A stretch of 64,000 nucleotides of DNA, taken from contig NZ_LT854640.1 of the NCBI RefSeq assembly GCF_900184255.1, forward strand, positions 416,019-480,018, given 5' to 3'. The translations under genes were made by a program, and so were the position numbers. Origin of the DNA: Haloimpatiens massiliensis (GTDB taxonomy: Bacteria > Bacillota > Clostridia > Clostridiales > Clostridiaceae). Below are positions 9,076 to 17,611 of this stretch, piece after piece (positions within the stretch are counted from its first letter, which is position 1; each line of letters opens with the position of its first letter). Under the pieces are notes generated by a model. It did no database searches, was not told the DNA's origin, and worked only from the letters and a program-made list of their open reading frames with translations.

Positions 9076-10419
9076 TTGAATTTAAGTATTGGAAAAAAAA
9101 TAAAAAGATTAAGGAAAGCTCTCAGTATGACTCAAGCAGAACTTGCAGAGCCAGAAATGACAAAAGGTATGTTAAGTCATATAGAAAATGGGCATGCCAA
9201 TCCTTCTATGAAAAATTTGCAATATATTGCTAAAAAGCTAAATAAGCCAATAGCTTATTTTCTGCAAAATGAAGAAGGAGAAGGACAATATATAGACAAC
9301 AATTGTCTACCAATTAATGAAATTTTAAAGGAACTGGAAGAGATAGATGATTTCATAAGAATCAATAAAATTGAAGTTGCTAAGGAAAAAGCAAGTAATC
9401 TATTAGATATATATAAATTTCAAGAAAAAAGTAAATTATATGCAGACATACTATATAGATTGGGGTCATGTCATGTGGCTTTAAGTGAATTTAAAGAAGG
9501 AACAAAGATTATTAATTTATGTTGTGAAATATATAAATATAATAGATTGTACATTGATGCATCAAGGGCATATATGAAGTTATGTAGAGAAACTTTAGAA
9601 AAGTATGATTATGATAAATGTACAGATATTTTAGAAGAAGCACAGAGTTTATATGATAAATCTAGCAGTAGGGATGCTTTTTTAGAAATTAAGTTATTAA
9701 TTACACAGCCAGCTATTTTATTTGCAAAAGGTGAATTTCAAAAGGCAATTGAGATGTGTGAGAAATCTATTATTTTGTCTAATGAAAATAACATTTATTA
9801 CTATATAGATGATGCTTATAGAATTGAAGCAATAATATATCTTATGAGGGGAGAATACGAAAAATTTCTTGTAAATGCCAATAAGGCAAAGCAATATGGA
9901 GAGTTTACTGATAATAAATTAAATTTAGCAAAGATATATCATAATTATGCTAAATATGAAAATAAGATAAATGAGCCAGCTGAAGCTTTGAAGTATTTAG
10001 AGTTACTAGAAATTAACTCAAGAGAAAAATCCTTTTATTATTATGTGGAACATGGTAAGGCAAATTATTTATTGGGAAACTATAATGATGCTATTGAAGA
10101 TTTTGAAAAAATAGATTATAAACATAAAATTTCGCATATAATTGATTGTGTTTATATATTAACAGGAAAGATATATGAAGGATTAGCTTATGGAAAACTA
10201 AAGGAATATGATAAAGCCATTAAGAAAATAGAAAGTTTTATAAGAGAAGTAGAAATCTATATAACTGTAGAATATAAAGGTATTGTTCAATATGCATATA
10301 TGAATTTAGGGTTTGCCTACGAGAGTTTAAGTGAAATATATTCACAAAAAGGAGAGTATGAAACAGCATATACATTATTAAAAAAGGCAAATGGATTAAA
10401 AATTTTATCAATAAAATAA
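9076..10419 (+). CDS. XRE-family regulator with TPR repeats (RRNPP-like)
   Basis: A 447-residue protein with an N-terminal helix-turn-helix of the XRE type at about residues 6-62 (IGKKIKRLRKALSMTQAELA), followed by a long all-helical region rich in TPR-like pairs (for example FAKGEFQKAIEMCEKSI). That architecture is the one of PlcR/NprR/Rgg-type receptors, where the TPR part binds a small peptide. The start is TTG with AAAGGAGAG ahead of it. No pheromone precursor with a secretion signal is visible right after the gene, so peptide sensing is not established. It may control the nucleotidyltransferase 80 bases downstream. Confidence 0.8.
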   Translation: MNLSIGKKIKRLRKALSMTQAELAEPEMTKGMLSHIENGHANPSMKNLQYIAKKLNKPIAYFLQNEEGEGQYIDNNCLPINEILKELEEIDDFIRINKIEVAKEKASNLLDIYKFQEKSKLYADILYRLGSCHVALSEFKEGTKIINLCCEIYKYNRLYIDASRAYMKLCRETLEKYDYDKCTDILEEAQSLYDKSSSRDAFLEIKLLITQPAILFAKGEFQKAIEMCEKSIILSNENNIYYYIDDAYRIEAIIYLMRGEYEKFLVNANKAKQYGEFTDNKLNLAKIYHNYAKYENKINEPAEALKYLELLEINSREKSFYYYVEHGKANYLLGNYNDAIEDFEKIDYKHKISHIIDCVYILTGKIYEGLAYGKLKEYDKAIKKIESFIREVEIYITVEYKGIVQYAYMNLGFAYESLSEIYSQKGEYETAYTLLKKANGLKILSIK

Positions 10420-10500
10420 AAAACTTATTGAAAGGAGATGAAAAAACAATTTAGTAAAACGTTAATAATATGAAAAATAATAATTATTGGGGGGAAAATT

Positions 10501-11277
10501 ATGTTAAAGAGAGAGGAAATATTAAACTGCATAGTTGATTCCATAGAACCACTAGATTATGTTTATGCAGCATGGCAATGTGGTTCAGCAGCCTTTGGAA
10601 GAGTGGATGAATGGTCAGATATTGATATTGCAGTTGATGTGGAAGATGACAAAGTAAGAGAAATATTTAAAGTAACGGATAAGGCATTAGAAACTTTATC
10701 ACCAATTGAAAATACATATGAATGTCCTCAGCCTATGAGTGAAGGAGCATATCAAAAGGTGTATAAGTTAAAAGATGCAAGTAAATTCCTTATAGTAGAA
10801 ATTTGTGCTGTAAGGCATAGTGCACCAGATAAATTCTTGCAAAAGGAAATACATGGAGAGGTCTTTGTTCACTTTGATAAACAAAATGTAGCTAAATACA
10901 AGAGCATTGACAAAAAAGAATTTGCAAAAAAACTAGAGCAGAGATTAGAGAAAATTAAAAACTTATTTAATATATATCAGATTTTGATATATAAAGAACT
11001 TAATAGAAAGAATTATATTGAAGCAGTGGCATTTTATAATAATTTTTCTTTAAGCCTTTTATTAGAAGCTATAAGAATAAGGTATAGTCCATATAGATTT
11101 GATTTTAGGACACGATATGTATATTATGATTTACCTGATGAAGTAGTAAAAAGACTTAATGATTTTTACTTTATTAAAGATGGAGAAGATTTAAAACATA
11201 AACATGAAGAAACAATTAAATGGTTTAATGAATTAGTTGAGGAATTAGAAGGTATGCATTTAGAAAAGCTATTGTAG
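10501..11277 (+). CDS. Nucleotidyltransferase domain protein
   Basis: A 258-residue protein of the DNA polymerase beta nucleotidyltransferase superfamily. The catalytic motif is GSAAFGRVDEWSDIDIAV, with Gly28-Ser29 and the metal-binding Asp40 and Asp42. The rest is a helical C-terminal domain of unclear identity. Relatives include aminoglycoside-modifying enzymes and toxin or antitoxin nucleotidyltransferases; I cannot tell which substrate this one uses. GGGGGGAAAATT precedes the ATG. An AAAGGAG at 10431 with no sensible reading frame behind it lies between this gene and the regulator. Confidence 0.8.
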   Translation: MLKREEILNCIVDSIEPLDYVYAAWQCGSAAFGRVDEWSDIDIAVDVEDDKVREIFKVTDKALETLSPIENTYECPQPMSEGAYQKVYKLKDASKFLIVEICAVRHSAPDKFLQKEIHGEVFVHFDKQNVAKYKSIDKKEFAKKLEQRLEKIKNLFNIYQILIYKELNRKNYIEAVAFYNNFSLSLLLEAIRIRYSPYRFDFRTRYVYYDLPDEVVKRLNDFYFIKDGEDLKHKHEETIKWFNELVEELEGMHLEKLL

Positions 11278-11453
11278 TAAATTCAGCACAATAATAGTAG
11301 TATTTATTCTTAGTGCAGCAGCCCCTCTATTAAAGGTAGGGGATTTTAAAAAAGTTTAAATGTATTTTTATGATTATTCCACAAAAAGTATTACATTACT
11401 AGAATTATGAAATTTCTCTGGAATGACTTTCATAAGAAGCGAAGGAACTGTTT
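11278..11453. other. Spacer after the nucleotidyltransferase gene
   Basis: A CCCCT/AGGGG hairpin near 11326-11343 followed by ATTTTAAAAAAG may be a weak terminator. Nothing else is recognisable. Confidence 0.4.
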
Positions 11454-11603
11454 AAATTTAATTTTAGAAATTCTTCTTTTAAACAGATAAAATTATCGTA
11501 AGCCTGGCAAGGACGCCAGGCTAGCGAACCTGGGCAGGACGCTGAATGTGAGCGTTAGATAATTTTATATGGATAAAAGATTAGAATTTCTTAAATTAAA
11601 TTT
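11454..11603. repeat. 150-bp palindromic element with GC-rich core
   Basis: The outer arms (11454-11497 and 11558-11603) are imperfect inverted copies of each other over about 44 bases. The core contains the perfect hairpin AGCCTGGC/GCCAGGCT (11501-11508, 11515-11522) and a second one ACGCT/AGCGT (11539-11543, 11551-11555), with related loops (GCAAGGACGC and GCAGGACGC). The core is far richer in GC than its surroundings. The right arm reaches the stop codon of the neighbouring minus-strand gene. It resembles a REP or MITE-type insertion, or a structured RNA; no transposase is present. Confidence 0.65.
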
Positions 11604-12327
11604 ATTGTTGAGCCCCCCATATAGCTACATTTTGATTGTCCAAAATAAATCTATTGTATTTCCATTTTAACGTATTCAAAAAATAGCCTAGAGAATCTGC
11701 GTTATATCTTCCAGCTATTTTTTGATAAGCTAATAATTCATACATTCCATCAGAATTAAAATCAACAGGATATAATCCACTTAGGGGATTTACAAATCCG
11801 CTAATTGGATTTTTTAGTTTCCCATTCTCATAGTATATTTCATCTAAGTAATCATTTCCCTTAAGAGATATATCTATAATGTATTTTTCATTATTTTTAT
11901 TGCTTGTTACTTCAACTTTATAGTTGTCTTTAAAAATAACATCATATTTATATTCTTCGTTATATACATTAAAATCAAAAATTAGTTGAGGTGTATTATA
12001 AATAAAAGAATAAATATAATGATACATTATTGCACCGCTTCCGCCAGAATCTATACTAATTAATATATCTTTTGTACCATTTCCAGTAAAGTCTCCCAAA
12101 AATAATCTGGGATTATATCCAGCATTTTCTTTTAGAGGTATTTTCATAATGTTCCCTGTTCTCCCATCTTGAATTATAAGATTGATATTCTTAATAAAAT
12201 TACTTGATGGGGTTCTTGTTCCAATTAGATATAAGTTATCAGGTATCTTATCACCGTTTACATCTCCTCTTGCAATAAATATAATACTTGGATTTATCAT
12301 ATCAGGTTTAAAACAATGATTATACAT
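11602..12327 (-). CDS. VCBS/FG-GAP-like repeat protein
   Basis: A 241-residue protein without an evident signal peptide. Three Asp-rich turns of the FG-GAP/VCBS calcium-binding type recur: DVNGDKIPDNLYL, DFTGNGTKDILIS and DFNSDGMYELLAY. Such repeats build beta-propeller blades. Similar short proteins occur in spore-forming Firmicutes, but I do not recognise a function. GAAGGAG stands before the ATG on the minus strand. Its stop codon touches the arm of the palindromic element. Confidence 0.75.
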   Translation of the reverse strand: MYNHCFKPDMINPSIIFIARGDVNGDKIPDNLYLIGTRTPSSNFIKNINLIIQDGRTGNIMKIPLKENAGYNPRLFLGDFTGNGTKDILISIDSGGSGAIMYHYIYSFIYNTPQLIFDFNVYNEEYKYDVIFKDNYKVEVTSNKNNEKYIIDISLKGNDYLDEIYYENGKLKNPISGFVNPLSGLYPVDFNSDGMYELLAYQKIAGRYNADSLGYFLNTLKWKYNRFILDNQNVAIWGAQQ

Positions 12328-12440
12328 AAAAACTCCTTCGGATTATAGCATTATAAAATATCTTATGAAGCAATAAAAAAACTTGTTACAGTAGTTTATA
12401 TGGGGAATACATTTCAATAGAAAAAATCTTTCTAATAATG

Positions 12441-12482
12441 TATAATTTTAATATAAGAGCTTTTACTAGCTCTAATTTTTTA
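12441..12482 (+). promoter_or_regulatory. -10 box and leader hairpin before the ABC exporter
   Basis: TATAAT lies at 12441-12446 with no good -35. Close after the expected start of the transcript, a 6-bp hairpin (AGAGCT 12456-12461, AGCTCT 12468-12473) is followed by a T run. This looks like a terminator at the very front of the message and might attenuate the exporter operon. Confidence 0.45.
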
Positions 12483-12508
12483 TTATGTCATGGGGGATGC
12501 TATTTAAT

Positions 12509-14254
12509 ATGTTAAAATTAAAGATTGAGTCTATGAAGCAGCCGGACAAAATTATTAATTACTGGAAAAAAGAAAAATTTGTAGTGAGTTGTATTATTAT
12601 ATTCGGATTGCTATGCAATACTACGGTTATTTTAGGACCTATATATCAAGGAAAACTCATAGACTCTATTGTTCATGGAGCTACCTTATCTTCTGTAACA
12701 ATACTTGTAGTTACCTACGTTACTCTTATTGGAACTATTCAACTTTTTCGATATTTTAAGCGTTTTTATATAAGACGTTTTGCCAACAGTACTAGCGCTA
12801 CTATGAGGTTTATGATATACAATAATATAATGCATAAAAGCACTTCTGAACTGAATAATGAAAATACTGGGAACCTAATGACAAGAGTTATTTCTGATGT
12901 GGATTTATGTGTGGAGGGTATGCGAAAGTTTACCACTGAGGTATTTGATACAGGTGTTCTCATGGTATCCTACTTAGTATCAATGGTTGTTTATGATGTA
13001 AAAATAACTATGTTATCTATTCTTTTTATTCCTATTGCAATGGTACTTGCTGAAAAATTGAAAATTGTTATTTATAAGTATTCCACTGCCTTTCGCGAGA
13101 AAAGCAGTGAAGTAGCCCAGATTACCTACGATGCTATTGAAAATTCTATGCTATATCGTGTAACTGGCATGGAGCCACAAAATACAGCAAAGTATAATGA
13201 GAACTTGGAAGATTTGCAAAACAAAGCTATTAAAGCCAGTATACTAGAAAATTCCATGCAGCCTATATACCATGTGATAGCAATGCTTGGAATAATTATA
13301 GTAATCTACCTAGGAGGTAAAAAGGTGATTGATGGCAGATGGAGTGTGGGGACTTTTTCCACTTACATAACTATGTTTACTGCCATGGCAATTAAGGCAA
13401 GTAAAGCAGCTAAATTATTTAATTCTGTACAAAAATCACAAGTGTCATGGAAGCGTATAAAATCATATCTTACGGAATATGAAAGTAAAGACATCACTGT
13501 TAAAATAAATAAGGATAACACAGTATTATCAGTAGAAAATCTTAGCTTTTCCTATGAAGAGGGAAAAGAAGATATCATTAAAAATATCAGTTTTGCAGGA
13601 AAGCAAGGGGAAATTATAGGTGTCACAGGTCCTATTGCTTCTGGTAAATCTACCCTTGCACTATCTTTACTTGGATTATATCCCTATGTAGGCAGCATAA
13701 AAATAGATGGTAAGGAATTAAGGAATTACTCGGAGTATGAGCGAAGCCAGATGATTTCTTATTTGGGTCATAACCCACAGCTATTTTCAGATACTATTTA
13801 TAACAACATAACATTAGGTAGTAAAAAGGATATTACTGCTGTTTTAAAGGATGTTTGCTTTGATACAGATTTGGCAACAATGCCTCAGGGACAAAACACT
13901 TTAGTTGGAAATAGTGGAATTAAATTAAGTGGTGGTCAACAGGCAAGGATAGCACTGGCAAGGGCTCTTATTAATAAAAACAAAATTATAATATTAGATG
14001 ATCCCTTTTCAGCAGTGGATATGAAGACAGAAGAAAAAATTATTAAAAATATAAAAAATAATTATAAGGATAGTTTAATTATTTTAGTTTCTCACCGTTT
14101 ATCTATTTTCACTAGAATTAATAGGATTGTATTACTAAATAACCATAAGACAGTAGAGTATGGTACTCATAATGAACTTATGAAAAAATCTCAAGTTTAT
14201 AGTAAAATATTCAATTTGCAGTATACGGAGGTGAGAAACAATGATGGAGAATAG
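12509..14254 (+). CDS. ABC exporter subunit with degenerate catalytic site
   Basis: An ABC exporter half-transporter: six membrane helices, then a nucleotide-binding domain with Walker A GPIASGKST, signature LSGGQQARIALARAL and Walker B IIILDDPFSAVD. The residue after the Walker B Asp is Asp where active sites have Glu (codon at 14000-14002). The start at 12509 was chosen because GGGGGA lies 11 bases ahead; an in-frame ATG at 12485 has no ribosome site. It overlaps the next subunit gene by 14 bases, and the two are complementary in their defects. Substrates of such pairs are drugs, lipids or peptides; nothing here decides. Confidence 0.88.
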   Translation: MLKLKIESMKQPDKIINYWKKEKFVVSCIIIFGLLCNTTVILGPIYQGKLIDSIVHGATLSSVTILVVTYVTLIGTIQLFRYFKRFYIRRFANSTSATMRFMIYNNIMHKSTSELNNENTGNLMTRVISDVDLCVEGMRKFTTEVFDTGVLMVSYLVSMVVYDVKITMLSILFIPIAMVLAEKLKIVIYKYSTAFREKSSEVAQITYDAIENSMLYRVTGMEPQNTAKYNENLEDLQNKAIKASILENSMQPIYHVIAMLGIIIVIYLGGKKVIDGRWSVGTFSTYITMFTAMAIKASKAAKLFNSVQKSQVSWKRIKSYLTEYESKDITVKINKDNTVLSVENLSFSYEEGKEDIIKNISFAGKQGEIIGVTGPIASGKSTLALSLLGLYPYVGSIKIDGKELRNYSEYERSQMISYLGHNPQLFSDTIYNNITLGSKKDITAVLKDVCFDTDLATMPQGQNTLVGNSGIKLSGGQQARIALARALINKNKIIILDDPFSAVDMKTEEKIIKNIKNNYKDSLIILVSHRLSIFTRINRIVLLNNHKTVEYGTHNELMKKSQVYSKIFNLQYTEVRNNDGE

Positions 14255-15989
14255 TTTAATAAAAAAGTCTACTATTAAAGTAATTAAAAACAATATAGGT
14301 ATAAGTTTATTATTGATATTTTCCGTTTGTGGAGTTGTTTTTACAAGTTTAATTCCTCCTCAAATATTGAAGCATATAATTGATTATAATATAGTGCCCA
14401 AAAACTCTGAGAGATTACTGTTTTTAGCGGTTATATATATTGCTGTATTATTGTTTATTGCAATATTTGATTTTGTTAAAGAGGTTTTGCTTACGGTTTT
14501 GGGACAAAAAATTACAAAGGAAATAAGAATTAAAATGATGGAAAAGCTTGAAAAAATAAATGCAAGGTTTTTCTCCTCTAATGGTTCGGGAACAGTTGTT
14601 TCACTGTTTACTAATGATGTGGACGCAATCAACTCTCTGTTTACAAGTGGCATCATCGGAATGATAGTTGATTGTTTTAAGATTATAGGTATTTTAATTT
14701 CTATTTGGATGTTTAGTGCAAAGCTTGGAGTGTTAACTTTAATATTGCTACCTATTATTTACGGTATTACACGAATTTTTCAAAAAAGAATGCTTAAGGC
14801 ACACATTGAAAATCGAATATTGGTAGGCAAGGTAAACAATCATATTTCCGAAAGCTTAAAAAATATACAGATGATTAAATCCTATAGCAAAGAAAATTAC
14901 ATGGAAAAGAACTATACTAAACATTTACTTGATAATTACAAAACAGTTGAGAAGGTAAATTTTTATGATTCTGTATTCTCTCCAATTATTCAGATTATTC
15001 GTGCTACAGTTATTGGACTTATTGTAATATTGTCATCGAAACAATTAAATTATCTAGGTATATCTTTAGGTATGGTTGCAGCATCCATTGAATTAATATC
15101 TAACTTATTTACACCTATTGAGAACTTGGGTGTGGAACTACAAAGTATTCAAAAGGCTTTATCTGGCATCCACAGAGTGGATAATTTTTACGATGAAAAC
15201 GAGGATGACTCTAAGAAAAATGAATTAAAGATAGAGGATATCATTAATATAGGTGGAGACGATAGATTATCATTTAATGATGTCACTTTTCAATATGAAG
15301 GGGGCAATGATGTTCTTAAGAATATTAATCTTAATTTAAAATCAAATGAGAAGGTTACTTTTGTAGGCAGAACAGGGGTTGGAAAATCTACATTATTCAA
15401 GTTGATTATGGGGATTCTTAAACCATCAAAGGGGAGCATCACAATAAACGGCATTGATGTTTACCAAATCCCCAATTCGCAAAAACGTAAAATATTTGGA
15501 TATGTGGATCAAGACTTTCATATTATAAAGGGAACAGTAGCAGATCAAATTAGTCTTAAGGACGAGAATATTACAAGGAGACAAATTGAAGATGCCTTGT
15601 ATTTTGTAGGTATGACAGATTATATAGTAACTTTGGAAAATGGTATAGACACTCAAATAACGAGTCATACACTTTTTTCACAGGGACAAAAGCAGCTTTT
15701 GGCAATAGCAAGAGCCATTGTGACAGAACCTCCTATACTTCTTTTGGACGAGATTACAGCTAATCTTGATTCTATTACAGAAGAGAAAATAGTATCTGTA
15801 CTGCAAAAGGCAAGTGAAGCCCATACAATATTGTCCATATCGCACCGTTTATCATCTATAATTGCCAGTGATATAGTGGTAATTTTAGAGGATGGGAGAG
15901 TTAAAAGTTCAGGTTCTCCTGAAGAACTTTTACAAAATGATGATTGGTATCGCAGCCATATTGAACTAGAGAAAATGACTTGGAGCTAA
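14241..15989 (+). CDS. ABC exporter partner subunit
   Basis: A 582-residue half-transporter with six membrane helices and an ATPase domain: Walker A GRTGVGKST, Walker B ILLLDEITANLD with the catalytic Glu504 present, and switch His in SISHRLSS. Its signature is FSQGQ (479-483) instead of LSGGQ. In a heterodimer with the previous protein this gives one consensus site and one degenerate site, as known for TM287/288 and BmrCD. AGGTGAG precedes the ATG. Confidence 0.9.
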   Translation: MMENSLIKKSTIKVIKNNIGISLLLIFSVCGVVFTSLIPPQILKHIIDYNIVPKNSERLLFLAVIYIAVLLFIAIFDFVKEVLLTVLGQKITKEIRIKMMEKLEKINARFFSSNGSGTVVSLFTNDVDAINSLFTSGIIGMIVDCFKIIGILISIWMFSAKLGVLTLILLPIIYGITRIFQKRMLKAHIENRILVGKVNNHISESLKNIQMIKSYSKENYMEKNYTKHLLDNYKTVEKVNFYDSVFSPIIQIIRATVIGLIVILSSKQLNYLGISLGMVAASIELISNLFTPIENLGVELQSIQKALSGIHRVDNFYDENEDDSKKNELKIEDIINIGGDDRLSFNDVTFQYEGGNDVLKNINLNLKSNEKVTFVGRTGVGKSTLFKLIMGILKPSKGSITINGIDVYQIPNSQKRKIFGYVDQDFHIIKGTVADQISLKDENITRRQIEDALYFVGMTDYIVTLENGIDTQITSHTLFSQGQKQLLAIARAIVTEPPILLLDEITANLDSITEEKIVSVLQKASEAHTILSISHRLSSIIASDIVVILEDGRVKSSGSPEELLQNDDWYRSHIELEKMTWS

Positions 15990-16000
15990 AATTATAAATC

Positions 16001-16029
16001 TTGCATTTTATAGAACCAATTGCTATAAT
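16001..16029 (+). promoter_or_regulatory. Promoter of the cobalamin riboswitch transcript
   Basis: TTGCAT (16001-16006) and TATAAT (16024-16029) are 17 bases apart and directly precede the riboswitch. Confidence 0.7.
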
Positions 16030-16051
16030 TACAATTGCGTTAAAAATTTAA

Positions 16052-16225
16052 TATGTTGTTTTAGGTATCAGATGATGATTTAATAGGGAAAGTGGTTAAA
16101 ATCCACTGCAGCCCCCGCTACTGTATACGGAGACGAAACCAAATCCACTGGAGTAATCTGGGAAGGATGGTAGAGAGTGACCCGTAAGCCAGGAGACCTG
16201 CCTAAATCAGTATATGAAGCTTCGG
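16052..16225 (+). promoter_or_regulatory. Cobalamin riboswitch
   Basis: The conserved core is easy to see: AGGGAA at 16085, the run CTGCAGCCCCCGCTACTGT around 16106-16124, and the B12 box AAGCCAGGAGACCTGCC at 16186-16202. A T-tailed terminator follows about 80 bases later, so it works by transcription termination. Cobalamin excess would shut off the two chelatase genes downstream. Confidence 0.95.
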
Positions 16226-16302
16226 AGGGAAGTAAAACATATTTAACAACGACTTTAAGTATTTTTGTAAAATATTTAAGGTACTATTCATTATAGATAT
16301 AT

Positions 16303-16333
16303 AAACCTTCGCTTTGCGGAGGTTTTGTTTTTT
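16303..16333 (+). terminator. Expression-platform terminator of the cobalamin riboswitch
   Basis: A 10-bp stem with one G-T pair (16303-16312 with 16316-16325), a TTT loop and a T tail. It stands between the aptamer and the first structural gene. Confidence 0.85.
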
Positions 16334-16497
16334 ACATAATAAAAATACTTTATTCACAAAAAACATTATGAAATTTTTAAAATCAACAAGCTTTAGATGT
16401 TCCTATTATGATAGTATTTTCGAACTTTGATATTTGCGGTTTGAATATAGGGACAAGTTATAACTTATAAGTTAGAAGAATGAGAGGAGTTTTTCAA

Positions 16498-17538
16498 ATG
16501 AAAAATATAATGAGTGTTTATCCATTTACAGCAATTGTTGGACAGGAAAATATGAAGAAGGCGTTGATACTTAATGTTATAAATCCATCTCTTGGAGGAG
16601 TTTTAATTAGAGGAGAGAAGGGAACGGCTAAATCTACAGCAGTTCGCGCTTTAGCAGAGCTTTTACCAGAAAAAACACAGGTTGAAGGATGTATTTTTGG
16701 ATGTAATCCTCAGGATAAAAGTACTATGTGTGCGAAATGTTGTGAAAAAGCATCGGCAGGTAAAAAATTAAGTGAAGTTAAGGAAAAAATGAAAGTGGTA
16801 GATTTACCTGTTAGTGCTACAGAGGATAGGGTAGTAGGTACTTTAGATATTGAATATGCAATTAAAAAGGGGGAAAAGAAATTTGAGCCAGGAATTTTAG
16901 CTGAGGCAAACAGAAATATTCTTTATGTTGACGAAGTAAATCTTCTGGATGATCATGTAGTGGATGTTTTATTAGATTCTGCAGCTATGGGTGTAAATAC
17001 CATAGAAAGAGAAGGGGTATCTTTTTCTCATCCAGCAAAATTTATTCTTGTAGGTACTATGAATCCAGAGGAAGGAGATTTAAGACCTCAACTTTTAGAT
17101 AGATTTGGCATGGTGGTTGATGTAATAGGAGAAAGGGATAATGACAAAAGAGTTCAAGTAATAAAAAGAAGACTTGAATATGAAAAGGATAAAGAAGCTT
17201 TTATATCAAGCTATAATGAAGAACAGCAGAAGTTAAGAGATAAAATTTTAAAAGCGAAAGAAGTTCTTAAAGAAGTAATTTTTGATGATAAAATACTGGA
17301 AATGGCTGCATCCATAAGTATAGAAATGGATGTAGATGGTCACAGAGCAGATATAAGTATGATTAAAACTGCAATAACAATAGCTGCCTTTAATGGTAGA
17401 TATAAAGTTAATAGCAAAGATATGATAGAAGCAGCAGAACTTACACTTCCACATAGAATGAGAAGAAAACCATTTGAAGAAGGTGTTATAAACTTTTCCA
17501 GAGTGGAAGAAATAATAAATGAAATAGCAATGGCTTAA
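16498..17538 (+). CDS. Mg/Co-chelatase ATPase subunit (ChlI/BchI-like)
   Basis: A 346-residue AAA+ ATPase: Walker A RGEKGTAKST, Walker B ILYVDEVNLLDDH, and the BchI-type arginine-finger regions (RPQLLDRFGM). A cysteine-rich insertion (CIFGC, CAKCC) follows Walker A and may bind metal. These subunits drive a large chelatase subunit that inserts Mg2+ into protoporphyrin or Co2+ into a corrin. I placed the start at the ATG at 16498, eight bases after AGAGGAG; an ATG at 16480 overlaps that site. Control by a cobalamin riboswitch favours cobalt. Confidence 0.88.
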   Translation: MKNIMSVYPFTAIVGQENMKKALILNVINPSLGGVLIRGEKGTAKSTAVRALAELLPEKTQVEGCIFGCNPQDKSTMCAKCCEKASAGKKLSEVKEKMKVVDLPVSATEDRVVGTLDIEYAIKKGEKKFEPGILAEANRNILYVDEVNLLDDHVVDVLLDSAAMGVNTIEREGVSFSHPAKFILVGTMNPEEGDLRPQLLDRFGMVVDVIGERDNDKRVQVIKRRLEYEKDKEAFISSYNEEQQKLRDKILKAKEVLKEVIFDDKILEMAASISIEMDVDGHRADISMIKTAITIAAFNGRYKVNSKDMIEAAELTLPHRMRRKPFEEGVINFSRVEEIINEIAMA

Positions 17539-17611
17539 TAGAAACATACAATTGATAGAATACAGATTATAATTGAAGGATTATGAAGGAGAAAGGAGTG
17601 GTTTTAGGGTG

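Noticed and set aside
10420..10500. Possible pheromone gene after the XRE-TPR regulator
   Set aside because: The frames available (11 codons from 10438, about 22 from 10469) have no secretion signal, and their ribosome sites are misplaced.
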